A stretch of DNA of 64,000 nucleotides, from the NCBI RefSeq assembly GCF_029080175.1, contig NZ_JARFJC010000018.1; one strand, given 5' to 3'. Numbering within the stretch: the first letter of the stretch is position 1; every line of letters begins with the position of its first letter. Below the pieces are notes generated by a model. That model did not search any database. It was not told the DNA's origin and worked only from the letters and a program-made list of their open reading frames with translations. This document shows, in pieces, positions 23,056-31,927 of this stretch. This DNA is from Luteipulveratus flavus (GTDB lineage Bacteria > Actinomycetota > Actinomycetes > Actinomycetales > Dermatophilaceae). Made by a program: the position numbers and the translations under genes.

Positions 23056-23627
23056 CGGCCGTCGGCCCAGGCCGCGTCCGTGATGACGGCGAGCATCAGC
23101 AGCCCTGCGGCGACGGCCACCGCTGCCGCCGCGACCGCTCCGCCGGCCCATCCCCACAGCAGACCGAGCACGCCCAGCGTGGCGACGCCACAGCCCAGCC
23201 ACCTGAACACCGGGGCGTGGAACGCGGCCGCGAACGGCAGGAAGTGGAGTCCGACGGCCAGGACCACGACAGCCGGCATGAGCTCGGTGCGGTCGAGGGC
23301 TGCGAGCAGCGCGTGGCCCACGACGGTGCCGACCAGCATGCCGCCCACGCAGGCGAGATAGACCAGTCCCGCGAACCGGCTCGGCGGCTCGGGATCGGCG
23401 AGCACGCGCGGCCGGAGCAGGACCGTCCACACCGCGGCCGCGACCAGCACGATCCAGAGCAGGAGGGCGACCGCCGGCCACGCCCCCGGCAGCAGCGAAG
23501 AGCGGTTGACGAGGACGAACACCGTCGCGCCGGCGCCGCCGATGATGCTGCCCAGAACGCTGGGGTGCATCGGGTCGGCCAGTCCTGCGCGACGCCGGGT
23601 CGTCGTCGGTGGGGCGGTGGTGTCCAA
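23052..23627 (-). CDS. Integral membrane protein of unknown function
   Basis: About 191 aa from a TTG at 23627, chosen because GAGGAGGT lies 7 nt upstream; longer frames to 23771 have no such signal. About six hydrophobic segments are visible, including VLGSIIGGAGATVFVLVN, AVALLLWIVLVAAAVWTVLL, FAGLVYLACVGGMLVGTVVG and GLLWGWAGGAVAAAAVAVAA. I recognise no family. Its stop codon overlaps the start of the GNAT pseudogene (ATGA), so the two formed an operon. Confidence 0.75.
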   Translation of the reverse strand: MDTTAPPTTTRRRAGLADPMHPSVLGSIIGGAGATVFVLVNRSSLLPGAWPAVALLLWIVLVAAAVWTVLLRPRVLADPEPPSRFAGLVYLACVGGMLVGTVVGHALLAALDRTELMPAVVVLAVGLHFLPFAAAFHAPVFRWLGCGVATLGVLGLLWGWAGGAVAAAAVAVAAGLLMLAVITDAAWADGR

Positions 23628-23770
23628 CTCCGCTACCTCCTCGTGGCGGGCCGGTCCTGCCACGCCTGCTGTGATGACGTCCAGCGGTCGGTGCCGAGGG
23701 GCGCCCGGCGGGATGGTCGAGGTCATCATGCCCCAGGCCAGGGTCACCACAGCCCGCTGACGACTCTGCA

Positions 23771-23826
23771 CTGACGTCGACTCGTACGAGGCCCTGCTCT
23801 CCCGTCATGGGAGTGCCGGGCCTCGT
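23771..23826. terminator. Right copy of the duplicated ino1 terminator
   Basis: The hairpin CGAGGCCCTGCTCTCCC/GGGAGTGCCGGGCCTCG around a GTCAT loop lies at 23787-23825 and is preceded by CTGACGTCGACTCGTACGAG. It copies 20753-20812 with few differences. It lies between two divergent genes (starts at 23627 and 23957), where no transcript should end. Confidence 0.75.
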
Positions 23827-23956
23827 CGCGTTCTCGGACTGGACGTCGTGCCAGGAGTGAGAGCGTGATGAGGCCGGAGTTAGACCCGCCCGGCACCGTT
23901 CCCTCTGCGACGTCCGGGACCGCCTGGTCCCGCGCACTTGTTGGAGGTATCACCAG

Positions 23957-24325
23957 ATGAACGTTGTCCAGCGCTTTGCGGGGGTCGGCGCGGCCGCTCT
24001 CATGCTCACCGGTGTCGGCGCCGTGGCGGCGCCCGGCGCGCACGCGTCGACGGCACCGTCGGCGGTCGTGGCGGGGCCGTGGAACGACGACAACTGCCGG
24101 TTCGACTACTCGAACCCGACGATCTGGATCAACCACGGCTACCCGGCGAGTGCCGTCAAGCAGGCGCAGTGCCTGCTCAACTACGCCGGCTACAACCTCG
24201 CCATCGACGGATCGTTCGGCACGCGCACCCGGGATGCAGTCATCTCATTCCAGGGTCGACAGCGCATCGACAACAACGGTGTCGTTGGCCCGATCACGTG
24301 GGGTCGCCTCTACAGCTACCAGTGA
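23957..24325 (+). CDS. Secreted peptidoglycan-binding domain protein
   Basis: 122 aa with TTGGAGG before the ATG. The signal peptide is RFAGVGAAALMLTGVGAVAA, with GAHAST at cleavage. The mature protein is one PG_binding_1 domain (SAVKQAQCLLNYAGYNLAID, GSFGTRTRDAVISFQ, NNGVVGPITWGRLY). Two Cys residues (DNCRF and QCLLNY) could form a disulfide. With no catalytic domain it is likely a wall-binding module or inhibitor. It precedes the AfsR-like regulator but has its own terminator. Confidence 0.85.
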   Translation: MNVVQRFAGVGAAALMLTGVGAVAAPGAHASTAPSAVVAGPWNDDNCRFDYSNPTIWINHGYPASAVKQAQCLLNYAGYNLAIDGSFGTRTRDAVISFQGRQRIDNNGVVGPITWGRLYSYQ

Positions 24326-24339
24326 CCTGGTCCGATCGT

Positions 24340-24373
24340 GCCGGGGTGGTGCTGCAGGGGGCACCATCCCGGC
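24340..24373 (+). terminator. Terminator after the PG-binding protein gene
   Basis: GCCGGGGTGGTGC pairs with GCACCATCCCGGC (one G-U pair) around an 8-nt loop, 14 nt after the stop codon. Confidence 0.65.
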
Positions 24374-24483
24374 GCGGCTGTTGAAGTGACCTGAGTCACG
24401 CCGACAACGAGCGCGCATCGAATCGGCAAAGAGATCGTCTGCGGGGCTGACTCGGTCGGCCGACCCTCGGTACACAGGCAGAC

Positions 24484-27423
24484 GTGCACCTGCAGATCTT
24501 GGGGGAAGTCTCAGTCGTCACCGGCGCTGGCACGACGCGTGTCACCAGCGCACGCCATCAGCTCGTGCTGGCCCGGCTCGTGCTGGCGGACGGTCGGGTC
24601 GTGCCAGCCGACGCGTTGGTCGACGCGCTGTGGGACGACCCGCCGCCCACCGCTCGCCAGCAGCTCTACAACGCGGTGGCACAGCTGCGCCGGGCGCTCG
24701 CCGACGCGTCCGACGCGCTGGTCCGGCGCGGTCCGGGCTACGCACTGTCGCTCCACGGCCACCGCGTCGACCTGCACGACTTCCGCTCGGCCGTCGCGAC
24801 AGCGCGCGCGGGTGGCCGCGGCGCCGAGCGGCACCTGCGCGACGGTCTGGCGCTCTGGCGGGGCCGCCCACTCGAGGGCGTGCCCGACCACCTCGCGGAA
24901 CCGATCCGTCGCCCTTTGGAGCAGGAGCAGACCGACGCGCGCGAGCTCCTGTGCCGGCTGACGCTGGAGTCGGGCAACCCCGAGGACGCCCTCGCCCAGG
25001 CGGGCGAGCTGGTGGGGGCGTGCCCGTTCCAGGAGTCTGCGCACGAGCTGCGGCTGCGGGCGCTCGCCGCGACCGGGCGGCGTACCCAGGCCCTCCAGGA
25101 GTACCTCGCATTCCGCAACCGGCTGGTCGACGAGCTCGGCGTCGACCCGGGAGCGGCGCTCCAGGCGTTGCACGCCGACCTGCTCGACGGGACGACCGGC
25201 GACGTCGGACGGAGCACCAGCCTGGTGCCCGTCCCGCAGCAGCTACCGCCGGCCACGGCCGCACTCGTGGGTCGAGACAAGCTGATCGCGGGCATCGCGG
25301 ACCGCATCGACGAGGCGGCGGGGTCGCCCGCAGCGGCGACACCGCTCGTGCTGTTCACCGGTCCGGGCGGAGTCGGGAAGACCTCGGTGGCGATCGCTGC
25401 GGCGCGTCGCGTCGGTAGCGGCTTCGCCGACGGCGTGCTCTTCGCCGAGCTGCGAGCCGGCTCCGGACGCCCGACCGACCCGTACGACGTGCACGGGCGG
25501 TTCCTGCGCGCGCTCGGCCACGCCGTCGAGGACGTCCCGGACGACCGCGACGAACGACTCGCGTCGTACCGGTCGGCGCTGGCCGACCGGTCGGTGCTCG
25601 TGGTGCTCGACGACGCAGGAACCGAGGCCCAGGTCCGCGCCCTGCTCCCACCGTCGCCCGCCAGCGCGGTCATCGTCACCTCCAGGGCAAGGCTCGCCGG
25701 GCTGGAGGTCACGGCACGCGTCCGCGTCCCCACGCTCGAGCCGGACGCGTCCGAGGAGCTGCTCGGACTTCTCAGCCCGCACCGCAGCCCAGCCCTCGTC
25801 CGGCTGGCCGAGCTGTGCGGACACCTCCCGCTCGCGCTCCGGGTGGCCGGCTCGCGGTTGGCGGTCGACGAGCACCTCAGCGTCGACGACCTGATCGCGC
25901 GGCTGACCCGCGAACGAGCGCGGCTGGAGGAGCTCACGGCCGGCGACCTCGACGTCCGCGCGACCATCGCCATCAGCCACGAGGCCGTGCGCCCGCAGGT
26001 GCAGCATCTGTTCCGCTGCCTGGGCGCCGTGGACTACGAGAGCTGGCCCGACTGGGTCGCCGACCTCGTCGTCACGAACGGTGCGTCGCTCGGTGAGCTC
26101 GTCGACGTCCATCTCGTGGAGGATCTCGGCCTGGGCGCCGCGGGCCAGCGGCGCTTCCGGATGCACGACCTGGTGCGAGACTTCGCGCGCTCACTGGCAT
26201 CCGAGGCGCCGGCGCCCGTCGCGCAAGCGCAGTGGTGCGTGCTCCTCGACACCTGGCACGACCGCGCCGAGGCGGCCGTCGGCGACCTCACCGGCTCAGC
26301 CGGCCCCACCTCCTCCGACGGGCTGGAAGCATCGGACTGGCTCGAGACCGAGCGCGCGAACCTGTGCGCCGCCGTCGACCAGGCGGCCGCTGCGGGTCTG
26401 CCCGACCTGTGCGGTCGCCTCGCCCTGACGATCTGCGAGTTCTTCATGACGCGGGGGTACGACGACGACCGCGAACGAGCGCTGCGGGCCGCGCTCGGGT
26501 CGGTGGGGACCGGGAGCCACCCCGAGCTGCGGTCCGATCTCCTGCGCGCGCTGTTCGCCACGCTCGCCCAGCAGGGGCGCCTGGATGAGCTCGACGAGGT
26601 GGCGGAGGCGAACTTGGCGACCACGAGTGACCTCCCTGCGTCCGACCGTGCGGTCCGGGCCATCTTTCAGAGCGCCTGGCTTGCCGAGACGACGTACGCG
26701 CTCCCGCGGGCCGCGCGGCTGTACGAACGTGCGGCCGACCTGGCTCGCTCCATCGGTAGCGCCGAGGGGGTGGCCTCGGCGCAGGGCAATCTCGGGAGCG
26801 TCCATCTGCGTGCGGGCGACTGGGACGTCGCCCTGCCCCTGCTCGTCGAAGGTGTGCAGCACGAACGAGCCGGCGACCGGCCACGCCATCTCGCCATCCG
26901 CCTCGCGCTGCTCGGCGAGTGCCGCCTCTGGCTCGGGGACGCGCACGCCGCACGCGCCCACTTCGACGAGGCGCGCGACATCACCTGGACGATCTCGGAC
27001 CAGGTCGGTGAGGCGTTGTGCCAGATCCATCTCGCCACCGTGCACCTGCACCTCGGCGAGCTGGCCGATGCGATCCGCCTGCTGCAGCCGGCCAGGGCCG
27101 CGGCGATGGAGCACACCGGGTTCCAGGGAGACCTGCTGGCCTGGGAGACCAGCGTCGACCTGTCGATCATCCAGCGGCGTTGGGATGACGCCGAGCGGGA
27201 GATCGCCCAGGTACTCGACGGGATGCAGGGCGATCCTCACCGGGGTATCGAGCTCGCCCGGTTCGCAGCGCGGTCCGCCGTCGTGCAGGACGCGCTGAAC
27301 CGTCCCCGGGAGGCAGCGACTCAGCGCGAGTGCTGTGTGAGGCACCTACGGGCGCTCGACCTCCCCGCTCGTTGCCTCCGGCTTCCCCCACAGATGGCCG
27401 GCGTCGCACCGAGCCTCGACTGA
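24484..27423 (+). CDS. AfsR/SARP-type regulator with BTAD, NB-ARC and TPR-like domains
   Basis: 979 aa with a GTG start. Residues about 1-90 form an OmpR-like winged helix (LQILGEVSVVTG, TARQQLYNAVAQLRRALADA) and about 95-240 the bacterial transcriptional activator domain (HDFRSAVATARAGGRGAERH, QALQEYLAFRNRLVDELGVD). The NB-ARC ATPase has Walker A GPGGVGKTS near residue 297 and Walker B SVLVVLDDAG near 375. The C-terminal 400 residues are TPR-like helical repeats (VASAQGNLGSVHLRAGDW, LGECRLWLGDAHAARAHF). Such proteins activate secondary metabolism or envelope genes on signal binding. No biosynthetic cluster adjoins, so the target is unknown. Confidence 0.92.
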   Translation: MHLQILGEVSVVTGAGTTRVTSARHQLVLARLVLADGRVVPADALVDALWDDPPPTARQQLYNAVAQLRRALADASDALVRRGPGYALSLHGHRVDLHDFRSAVATARAGGRGAERHLRDGLALWRGRPLEGVPDHLAEPIRRPLEQEQTDARELLCRLTLESGNPEDALAQAGELVGACPFQESAHELRLRALAATGRRTQALQEYLAFRNRLVDELGVDPGAALQALHADLLDGTTGDVGRSTSLVPVPQQLPPATAALVGRDKLIAGIADRIDEAAGSPAAATPLVLFTGPGGVGKTSVAIAAARRVGSGFADGVLFAELRAGSGRPTDPYDVHGRFLRALGHAVEDVPDDRDERLASYRSALADRSVLVVLDDAGTEAQVRALLPPSPASAVIVTSRARLAGLEVTARVRVPTLEPDASEELLGLLSPHRSPALVRLAELCGHLPLALRVAGSRLAVDEHLSVDDLIARLTRERARLEELTAGDLDVRATIAISHEAVRPQVQHLFRCLGAVDYESWPDWVADLVVTNGASLGELVDVHLVEDLGLGAAGQRRFRMHDLVRDFARSLASEAPAPVAQAQWCVLLDTWHDRAEAAVGDLTGSAGPTSSDGLEASDWLETERANLCAAVDQAAAAGLPDLCGRLALTICEFFMTRGYDDDRERALRAALGSVGTGSHPELRSDLLRALFATLAQQGRLDELDEVAEANLATTSDLPASDRAVRAIFQSAWLAETTYALPRAARLYERAADLARSIGSAEGVASAQGNLGSVHLRAGDWDVALPLLVEGVQHERAGDRPRHLAIRLALLGECRLWLGDAHAARAHFDEARDITWTISDQVGEALCQIHLATVHLHLGELADAIRLLQPARAAAMEHTGFQGDLLAWETSVDLSIIQRRWDDAEREIAQVLDGMQGDPHRGIELARFAARSAVVQDALNRPREAATQRECCVRHLRALDLPARCLRLPPQMAGVAPSLD

Positions 27424-27553
27424 TCGGCTTGTCCAGGCCATCGGACGGGACGGATGAGCCGGCCGGGCGACACCGATCCGGGATGACGCGGATCATGTCC
27501 CGTGCCCGCTGTACTACGCGCGCGTAACCGGGTGCGGAAGGCAGGATGAGCTC

Positions 27554-27781
27554 ATGCCCGTCACGCAGCCCCAGGAGATCGCCTCCGACCTGGTCGCCAA
27601 CGTCGCCCAGATCCACGTCACCGTCGGTCAGCAGGTCGAGGCCGGCGAGGAGGTCGCTCTGCTGGAGTCGATGAAGATGGAGATCCCCGTCGTCGCCGAG
27701 CTGCCCGGGACGGTCACGGACGTACGGGTGCACCCGGGCGACGTCGTCCAGGAGGGCGACGTCCTCGTCGTCCTCGCCTAG
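27554..27781 (+). CDS. Biotinyl/lipoyl-binding carrier protein
   Basis: 75 aa and a single biotinyl domain. The modified Lys is in ESMKMEIPV, and the barrel halves are ASDLVANVAQIHVTVGQQVE and GTVTDVRVHPGDVVQEGDVL. It acts as a swinging-arm carrier, probably for a biotin-dependent acyl-CoA carboxylase encoded elsewhere; small free-standing carriers of this type are common in actinobacteria. It is convergent with the choice-of-anchor gene. Confidence 0.92.
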   Translation: MPVTQPQEIASDLVANVAQIHVTVGQQVEAGEEVALLESMKMEIPVVAELPGTVTDVRVHPGDVVQEGDVLVVLA

Positions 27782-27811
27782 GCCGAGGCCCGCGCGGATC
27801 GACCCCCGCCC

Positions 27812-27839
27812 GTGCGCCGACCACTCCACGCCGGCGCAC
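27812..27839. terminator. Weak bidirectional hairpin between convergent genes
   Basis: GTGCGCCG and CGGCGCAC form a perfect 8-bp stem with a 12-nt loop, midway between the carrier protein stop and the stop of the minus-strand choice-of-anchor gene. Confidence 0.4.
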
Positions 27840-27850
27840 GAGCAGGGAGA

Positions 27851-29536
27851 TCAGGAGACGGTCACCTCGAAGGTGGTCGTCGAGCCGGACACCTCGTTGG
27901 CGACGATCACCATCGGCCGACCGGTCGGTGACTGCGCCGCCGGCACGAACTCCACGCCCTCCGCTCCGAGGTCGCCCATGCCGGGTACGGGCTCACCGTC
28001 GAACACCGCGTCCCAGCTCCGCGCGTTGGCGTACGTCACGTACGTGGGCGCGGTCGGGTCGGTGATGTCGTACACCATGACGCCGCCCACCCGCTCGAGG
28101 CCGATGAACGCGTACGTCCGCGCCCCGACCCGACCGACGGTGACGCCCTCCGGCTCCGGGCCCTTGTCGTCGCTGCGGGTGTCGAACGAGGGGTTGGCGG
28201 TGTGGTTGGCGTTGAACGCCTGCCGCGGGAGGACGCCCTCGGCGACGAGGCGCGCGATCTGCTGCTCGATCTGCCCACCGGACTCGAAGACCTGGGTGCC
28301 GTCCGGCGTGAGGATCGAGAACGACCGGCCGCCGAACGCCTCGATCCGCTCGTAGCAGCCCGCACCGGCGCGCAGCCCGGTCGCCCGGCTGACGGTGAGC
28401 CGGCCCAGCGCGGCGTCCTTCTTCAGGTCCGCGGCGTTAGGGAAGACGTCCGGGCACAGCTGGTACGCCTTGTCCTTCACCCGGATCGGCTCGGCGTAGC
28501 TGCCCCACTCGCGGGCGTCCCCCTCGTTGGCCGTCACGAGGTACGTCTTCCCCTTGGTCTCGTACGACGCGATGGTGTCGGGCATCGCGAGACCGTGGAC
28601 CGGCCAGTGCTGCAGGGCGATCGCGCCGTCCTTGTCGGAGACGTCCAGCACGTTGTCGCCGGCCGACCAGTCCTTGTCCGGCATCGGCCAGACGTCGGTG
28701 ATCGTCGCGGTCCGCAGATCGAGGACACCGACGGCGTTCGCCTCCTGCAGCGTCACGTACGCACGGTCACCGGAGACGGTGAGGTACTCCGGCTCCAGGT
28801 TGCGTGCGACCCGCCCTGCTGCCGGCTGCCCCGCGGGGACGGGCACGTCCGGACCGAAGACCCGCACGCCGGCGGGGAGAGCACGCCCGTTGTCCCAAGC
28901 GCCGAATCCCGCTGTGCGGACGTCGGACTGGGCCAGCCGGCCGCTCTCGCCGCGCAGTCGGACGACGCTGACGGACCCCTCGGGGTCGGCGCTGAAGTCG
29001 TCGGCGGGCTCGGCCTCGTTGGCCGTCAACAGGTTCCGGCCGTCGTCGGTGATCGTGATCATGTCCGGCTGCGCACCGACCCGGACACCCGCGACGTACG
29101 CGGGATGCTGGCCGGTCGCGTACAGCAGCGCCCAACCCCGGTCGGTCTTCGTCGCGGACTCGACCGCGACCGCCAGCGAACCACCGTGCAGGTGAACGGA
29201 GTTCACTTGCGAGCCGTCCGGAACAGTGCTGCCGTCGGCGGCGCGTAGGTCGGCCACGTCGATCTCGCCCACCTTGCGCGGCGCTCTGGGGTCTGCGGCG
29301 TCGAGCACGTCGACCGCGCCCGACTCGGCGTTGACGGCATAGATCAGCCGGTGACGGGCGTCGTACGCGGTGATCTCGGCGGCCGACCTGTCGAACACGC
29401 CCGTCTCGTGCGACCCGAGGCGCTGCAGCATGAGCGCGGGAGCCTGCTGGTCCGCGAGGGCCGACGGTGCGCACAGACCGGCGGCCAGGGCGAGGGACAG
29501 GGCGACGGAGCTGGGGGCGACGGTGCGCAGACGCAC
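27851..29536 (-). CDS. Secreted choice-of-anchor I domain protein
   Basis: 561 aa. The signal peptide is SSVALSLALAAGLCAPSALA. The mature protein is a long beta-propeller-like domain of the choice-of-anchor I family: EITAYDARHRLIYAVNAESG, VGAQPDMITITDDGRNLLTA, KTYLVTANEGDAREWGSYAE and DLGAEGVEFVPA are its recurrent phrases. Homologues are extracellular, sometimes annotated alkaline phosphatase-like, and often end in a sorting signal. Here the protein stops after FEVTVS with no anchor, so it is probably released. The function is unproven. It is monocistronic. Confidence 0.88.
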   Translation of the reverse strand: MRLRTVAPSSVALSLALAAGLCAPSALADQQAPALMLQRLGSHETGVFDRSAAEITAYDARHRLIYAVNAESGAVDVLDAADPRAPRKVGEIDVADLRAADGSTVPDGSQVNSVHLHGGSLAVAVESATKTDRGWALLYATGQHPAYVAGVRVGAQPDMITITDDGRNLLTANEAEPADDFSADPEGSVSVVRLRGESGRLAQSDVRTAGFGAWDNGRALPAGVRVFGPDVPVPAGQPAAGRVARNLEPEYLTVSGDRAYVTLQEANAVGVLDLRTATITDVWPMPDKDWSAGDNVLDVSDKDGAIALQHWPVHGLAMPDTIASYETKGKTYLVTANEGDAREWGSYAEPIRVKDKAYQLCPDVFPNAADLKKDAALGRLTVSRATGLRAGAGCYERIEAFGGRSFSILTPDGTQVFESGGQIEQQIARLVAEGVLPRQAFNANHTANPSFDTRSDDKGPEPEGVTVGRVGARTYAFIGLERVGGVMVYDITDPTAPTYVTYANARSWDAVFDGEPVPGMGDLGAEGVEFVPAAQSPTGRPMVIVANEVSGSTTTFEVTVS

Positions 29537-29639
29537 GGGGTACCTCCGGGGTGCGGGGGGATGAACCCCCGCACCTCACCAGCCGTGAGTGACGACCGCG
29601 TGTCGGTCCGGCGAACGGTCCGCGGCGGGCGGACGACCC

Positions 29640-30236
29640 TCAGGCGCGGGACGGCGCGCCGTAGCGCAGGCCGTCGAACACCAGGTCGACGAGGGTGCGC
29701 GTGGCGTCGGACGAGGAGGGGTTGGGACCCGCCAGGCAGATGCCGCCGAGCGCGCGCAGGACCTCCTCGGCACCGACGTCGCTGCGGATGGCACCCGCCT
29801 CCGCCGCCGGACGCAGCACCCGCTCGGCCGACTCGCGCATGCTCGCGCGGGCCTCGGCGAACGCGTCCGGGCTGGCCTGCATCATCGAGCGCAGCAGGGT
29901 CACCATGCCGTTCTTGACGGCGTAGAAGTCGACGAACCCGAGCATCCACTGGTGCAGCGCCTCGGCCGGCTCGTACTCGGCGAGCAGCTGCTGGGAGCGC
30001 TCGCGCAACGAGTCGATCTGGCGGGCGTAGACCGCCATCACCAGGTCCTCGCGGGTCGGGAAGTGGCGGTACAGGGTCCCGATCCCGACACCGGCGTCGC
30101 GGGCGATCTGGTCCAGGGACGCCTCGGCACCCCGGTCGATGAAGGCCTGCGTCGCGACGCGCAACAGCTTGTCGCGATTGCGTGCGGCGTCGGCGCGCAT
30201 CGGCTTGATGTCGGTAGTGCTGCCGACAGAGACCAC
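29640..30236 (-). CDS. TetR-family repressor of the adjacent MFS exporter
   Basis: 198 aa with a GTG start; an internal ATG at 30200 is an alternative. The N-terminal HTH is clear: RNRDKLLRVATQAFIDRGAE, SLDQIARDAGVGIGTLYRHF and PTREDLVMAVYARQ. The C-terminal ligand-binding domain is helical (EALHQWMLGFVDFYAVKNGM). It is divergent from an MFS drug-exporter gene with two palindromic operators between them, the typical ligand-induced repressor/exporter pair. Confidence 0.93.
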   Translation of the reverse strand: MVSVGSTTDIKPMRADAARNRDKLLRVATQAFIDRGAEASLDQIARDAGVGIGTLYRHFPTREDLVMAVYARQIDSLRERSQQLLAEYEPAEALHQWMLGFVDFYAVKNGMVTLLRSMMQASPDAFAEARASMRESAERVLRPAAEAGAIRSDVGAEEVLRALGGICLAGPNPSSSDATRTLVDLVFDGLRYGAPSRA

Positions 30237-30255
30237 GAGGTCACCACCTTGCGAA

Positions 30256-30272
30256 ACGGAGGACCTCTCCGT
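30256..30272. promoter_or_regulatory. TetR operator O1, ACGGAG-N5-CTCCGT
   Basis: ACGGAGGACCTCTCCGT is a 17-bp palindrome, 20 nt upstream of the tetR start. It has the same half-sites as O2 at 30328-30344. Confidence 0.7.
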
Positions 30273-30327
30273 ATCGTTCTATCCGGAGCCGCCCTCCGGT
30301 TCATTGCCGACCGGACCGCGACGCCAG

Positions 30328-30344
30328 ACGGAGACCATCTCCGT
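30328..30344. promoter_or_regulatory. TetR operator O2, ACGGAG-N5-CTCCGT
   Basis: ACGGAGACCATCTCCGT is a 17-bp palindrome, 42 nt upstream of the MFS start, its centre 72 bp from that of O1. Identical half-sites on both sides of a divergent promoter region are strong evidence for autoregulation plus control of the exporter. Confidence 0.7.
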
Positions 30345-30385
30345 TTCACTCCATGGTACATCCCGGATTGGGAAGGACTCCATCC

Positions 30386-31858
30386 ATGAATGTCGCCACT
30401 TCAGCGCAGAAGCGCACGTGGCTCCCCCTGGCCGTCGTGCTCGTCACCCAGATGATGATCGTGCTCGACGCGGCCATCGTGAACATCGCCCTGCCCGACA
30501 TGCAGCAGGCCCTGCACATCGCCCCGCCTGACCTGTCCTGGGTCGTCAACGCCTACACGCTGGCGTTCGGCGGACTGCTCCTGCTCGGCGCCCGCGCCGG
30601 TGACCTGTTCGGACGTCGTGCGACGTTCGCCAGCGGCATGGTCCTGTTCACCCTCGCCTCGCTGGCCGGCGGTTTCGCCACCGCACCGGGTCAGCTGTTC
30701 GCCGCGCGCGCCGCTCAGGGCGTGGGCGCGGCTCTGGTCGCGCCGTCCGCGCTGGCCATCCTCATGTCCCTCTACTCCGACGCACGGGCCCGCACCCGTG
30801 CGATCGGCTACTACACCGTGGTGTCCGCCAGCGGCGCCGCCATCGGCCTGATCGCCGGCGGTGTCCTCACCTCGTACGTCTCGTGGCGCTGGGTGATGTT
30901 CGTGAACGTGCCGATCGGTGCGGTCGTGCTCCTCGCGGCCCGTACCGCACTGCCCCGCGGCCGCTTCACCCGCGGCCGGGTCGACGTCGTCGGCGCGCTG
31001 CTGTCGACGGTCGGCATGACCACTCTCGTGTACGGGTTCATCCGGGCCGCTGCCGACGGCTGGTCGGACGCCGGTGCCCGCGCCTCGTTCGCGGTCGCGG
31101 TCGTGCTGCTCGCGACGTTCGTCGCGGTCGAGCGGCGGGTTCGCGAGCCGGTGACCCCGCTGCACCTGTTCGCCGACCGTGAGCGGTCCACGGCGTACGT
31201 CGCCCGGCTGCTGCTCGTCGCCGGCAGCATGGGGTCGTTCTTCTTCCTCAGCCAGTACTTCCAGATCGTGCTCGGCTGGTCGGCGATGAAGACCGGCATG
31301 GCGTTCATCCCCTTCCCGGTGACGATCTTCATCTCGTCCCAGCTCGCGACCCGCGTCCTGGTCGAGCGGTTCTCCCCGAAGCTGGTCATGTCCGTCGGCA
31401 TGGCGCTGTCGGCCATCGGCCTGCTGATGCTGTCCCGGATGGACGCGGCGAGCACCTACCCGCAGCTGGTCGTCGGGATGGTCGTGTTCGCGCTGGGCAA
31501 CGGCACCGCGTTCGTGCCGCTGACCGCGGCGGGCATCGCGGGCGTCGACCCCAAGGACGCCGGCATCGCGTCCGGCCTGGTCAACGTCACCCAGCAGCTC
31601 GGGGGAGCTGTCGGCCTGGCCGTGCTGGTCACCGTCTTCTCGACCGCCGGTCACGGCGCGGCCACCACCGCCGCCGCGACCTCGGAGGCGAAGGACGTGT
31701 TCGTGACGGGCGCGGACCGCGGGCTGGGCGTCGCAGCCGGCCTGCTCGCCGCCGCCCTGGTGCTGGTCCTCGTCGCCATGCGGCCGCGGCGCCCGCGTCC
31801 GCAGGAGGTCGTCGAGGACCCGGCCGAGCAGATGGTGCTCGAGCCCGAGCCGGCCTGA
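30386..31858 (+). CDS. DHA2-family MFS drug exporter (EmrB/QacA type)
   Basis: 490 aa from the ATG at 30386, with GGAAGGA upstream; a GTG at 30353 lies next to the operator and is rejected. Fourteen hydrophobic segments are expected. DHA2 motifs are present: MIVLDAAIVNIALPDMQQAL (motif D1), WVVNAYTLAFGGLLLLGARA, GDLFGRR (motif A) and GYYTVVSASGAAIGLIAGGV (motif C). It should export hydrophobic or cationic drugs in exchange for protons. It is controlled by the divergent TetR gene and followed by a bidirectional terminator. Confidence 0.95.
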   Translation: MNVATSAQKRTWLPLAVVLVTQMMIVLDAAIVNIALPDMQQALHIAPPDLSWVVNAYTLAFGGLLLLGARAGDLFGRRATFASGMVLFTLASLAGGFATAPGQLFAARAAQGVGAALVAPSALAILMSLYSDARARTRAIGYYTVVSASGAAIGLIAGGVLTSYVSWRWVMFVNVPIGAVVLLAARTALPRGRFTRGRVDVVGALLSTVGMTTLVYGFIRAAADGWSDAGARASFAVAVVLLATFVAVERRVREPVTPLHLFADRERSTAYVARLLLVAGSMGSFFFLSQYFQIVLGWSAMKTGMAFIPFPVTIFISSQLATRVLVERFSPKLVMSVGMALSAIGLLMLSRMDAASTYPQLVVGMVVFALGNGTAFVPLTAAGIAGVDPKDAGIASGLVNVTQQLGGAVGLAVLVTVFSTAGHGAATTAAATSEAKDVFVTGADRGLGVAAGLLAAALVLVLVAMRPRRPRPQEVVEDPAEQMVLEPEPA

Positions 31859-31884
31859 GCGGCAACGGGACTCGTACGAAAGCG

Positions 31885-31919
31885 GTGACGGGTGAGCCTC
31901 GACGAGGCTCACCCGTCAC
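31885..31919. terminator. Bidirectional terminator between MFS and AraC genes
   Basis: GTGACGGGTGAGCCTCG and its exact complement are separated by one base, giving at least a 15-bp perfect stem once a small loop is allowed. It lies between convergent genes. Confidence 0.85.
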
Positions 31920-31927
31920 TCGCTCGC

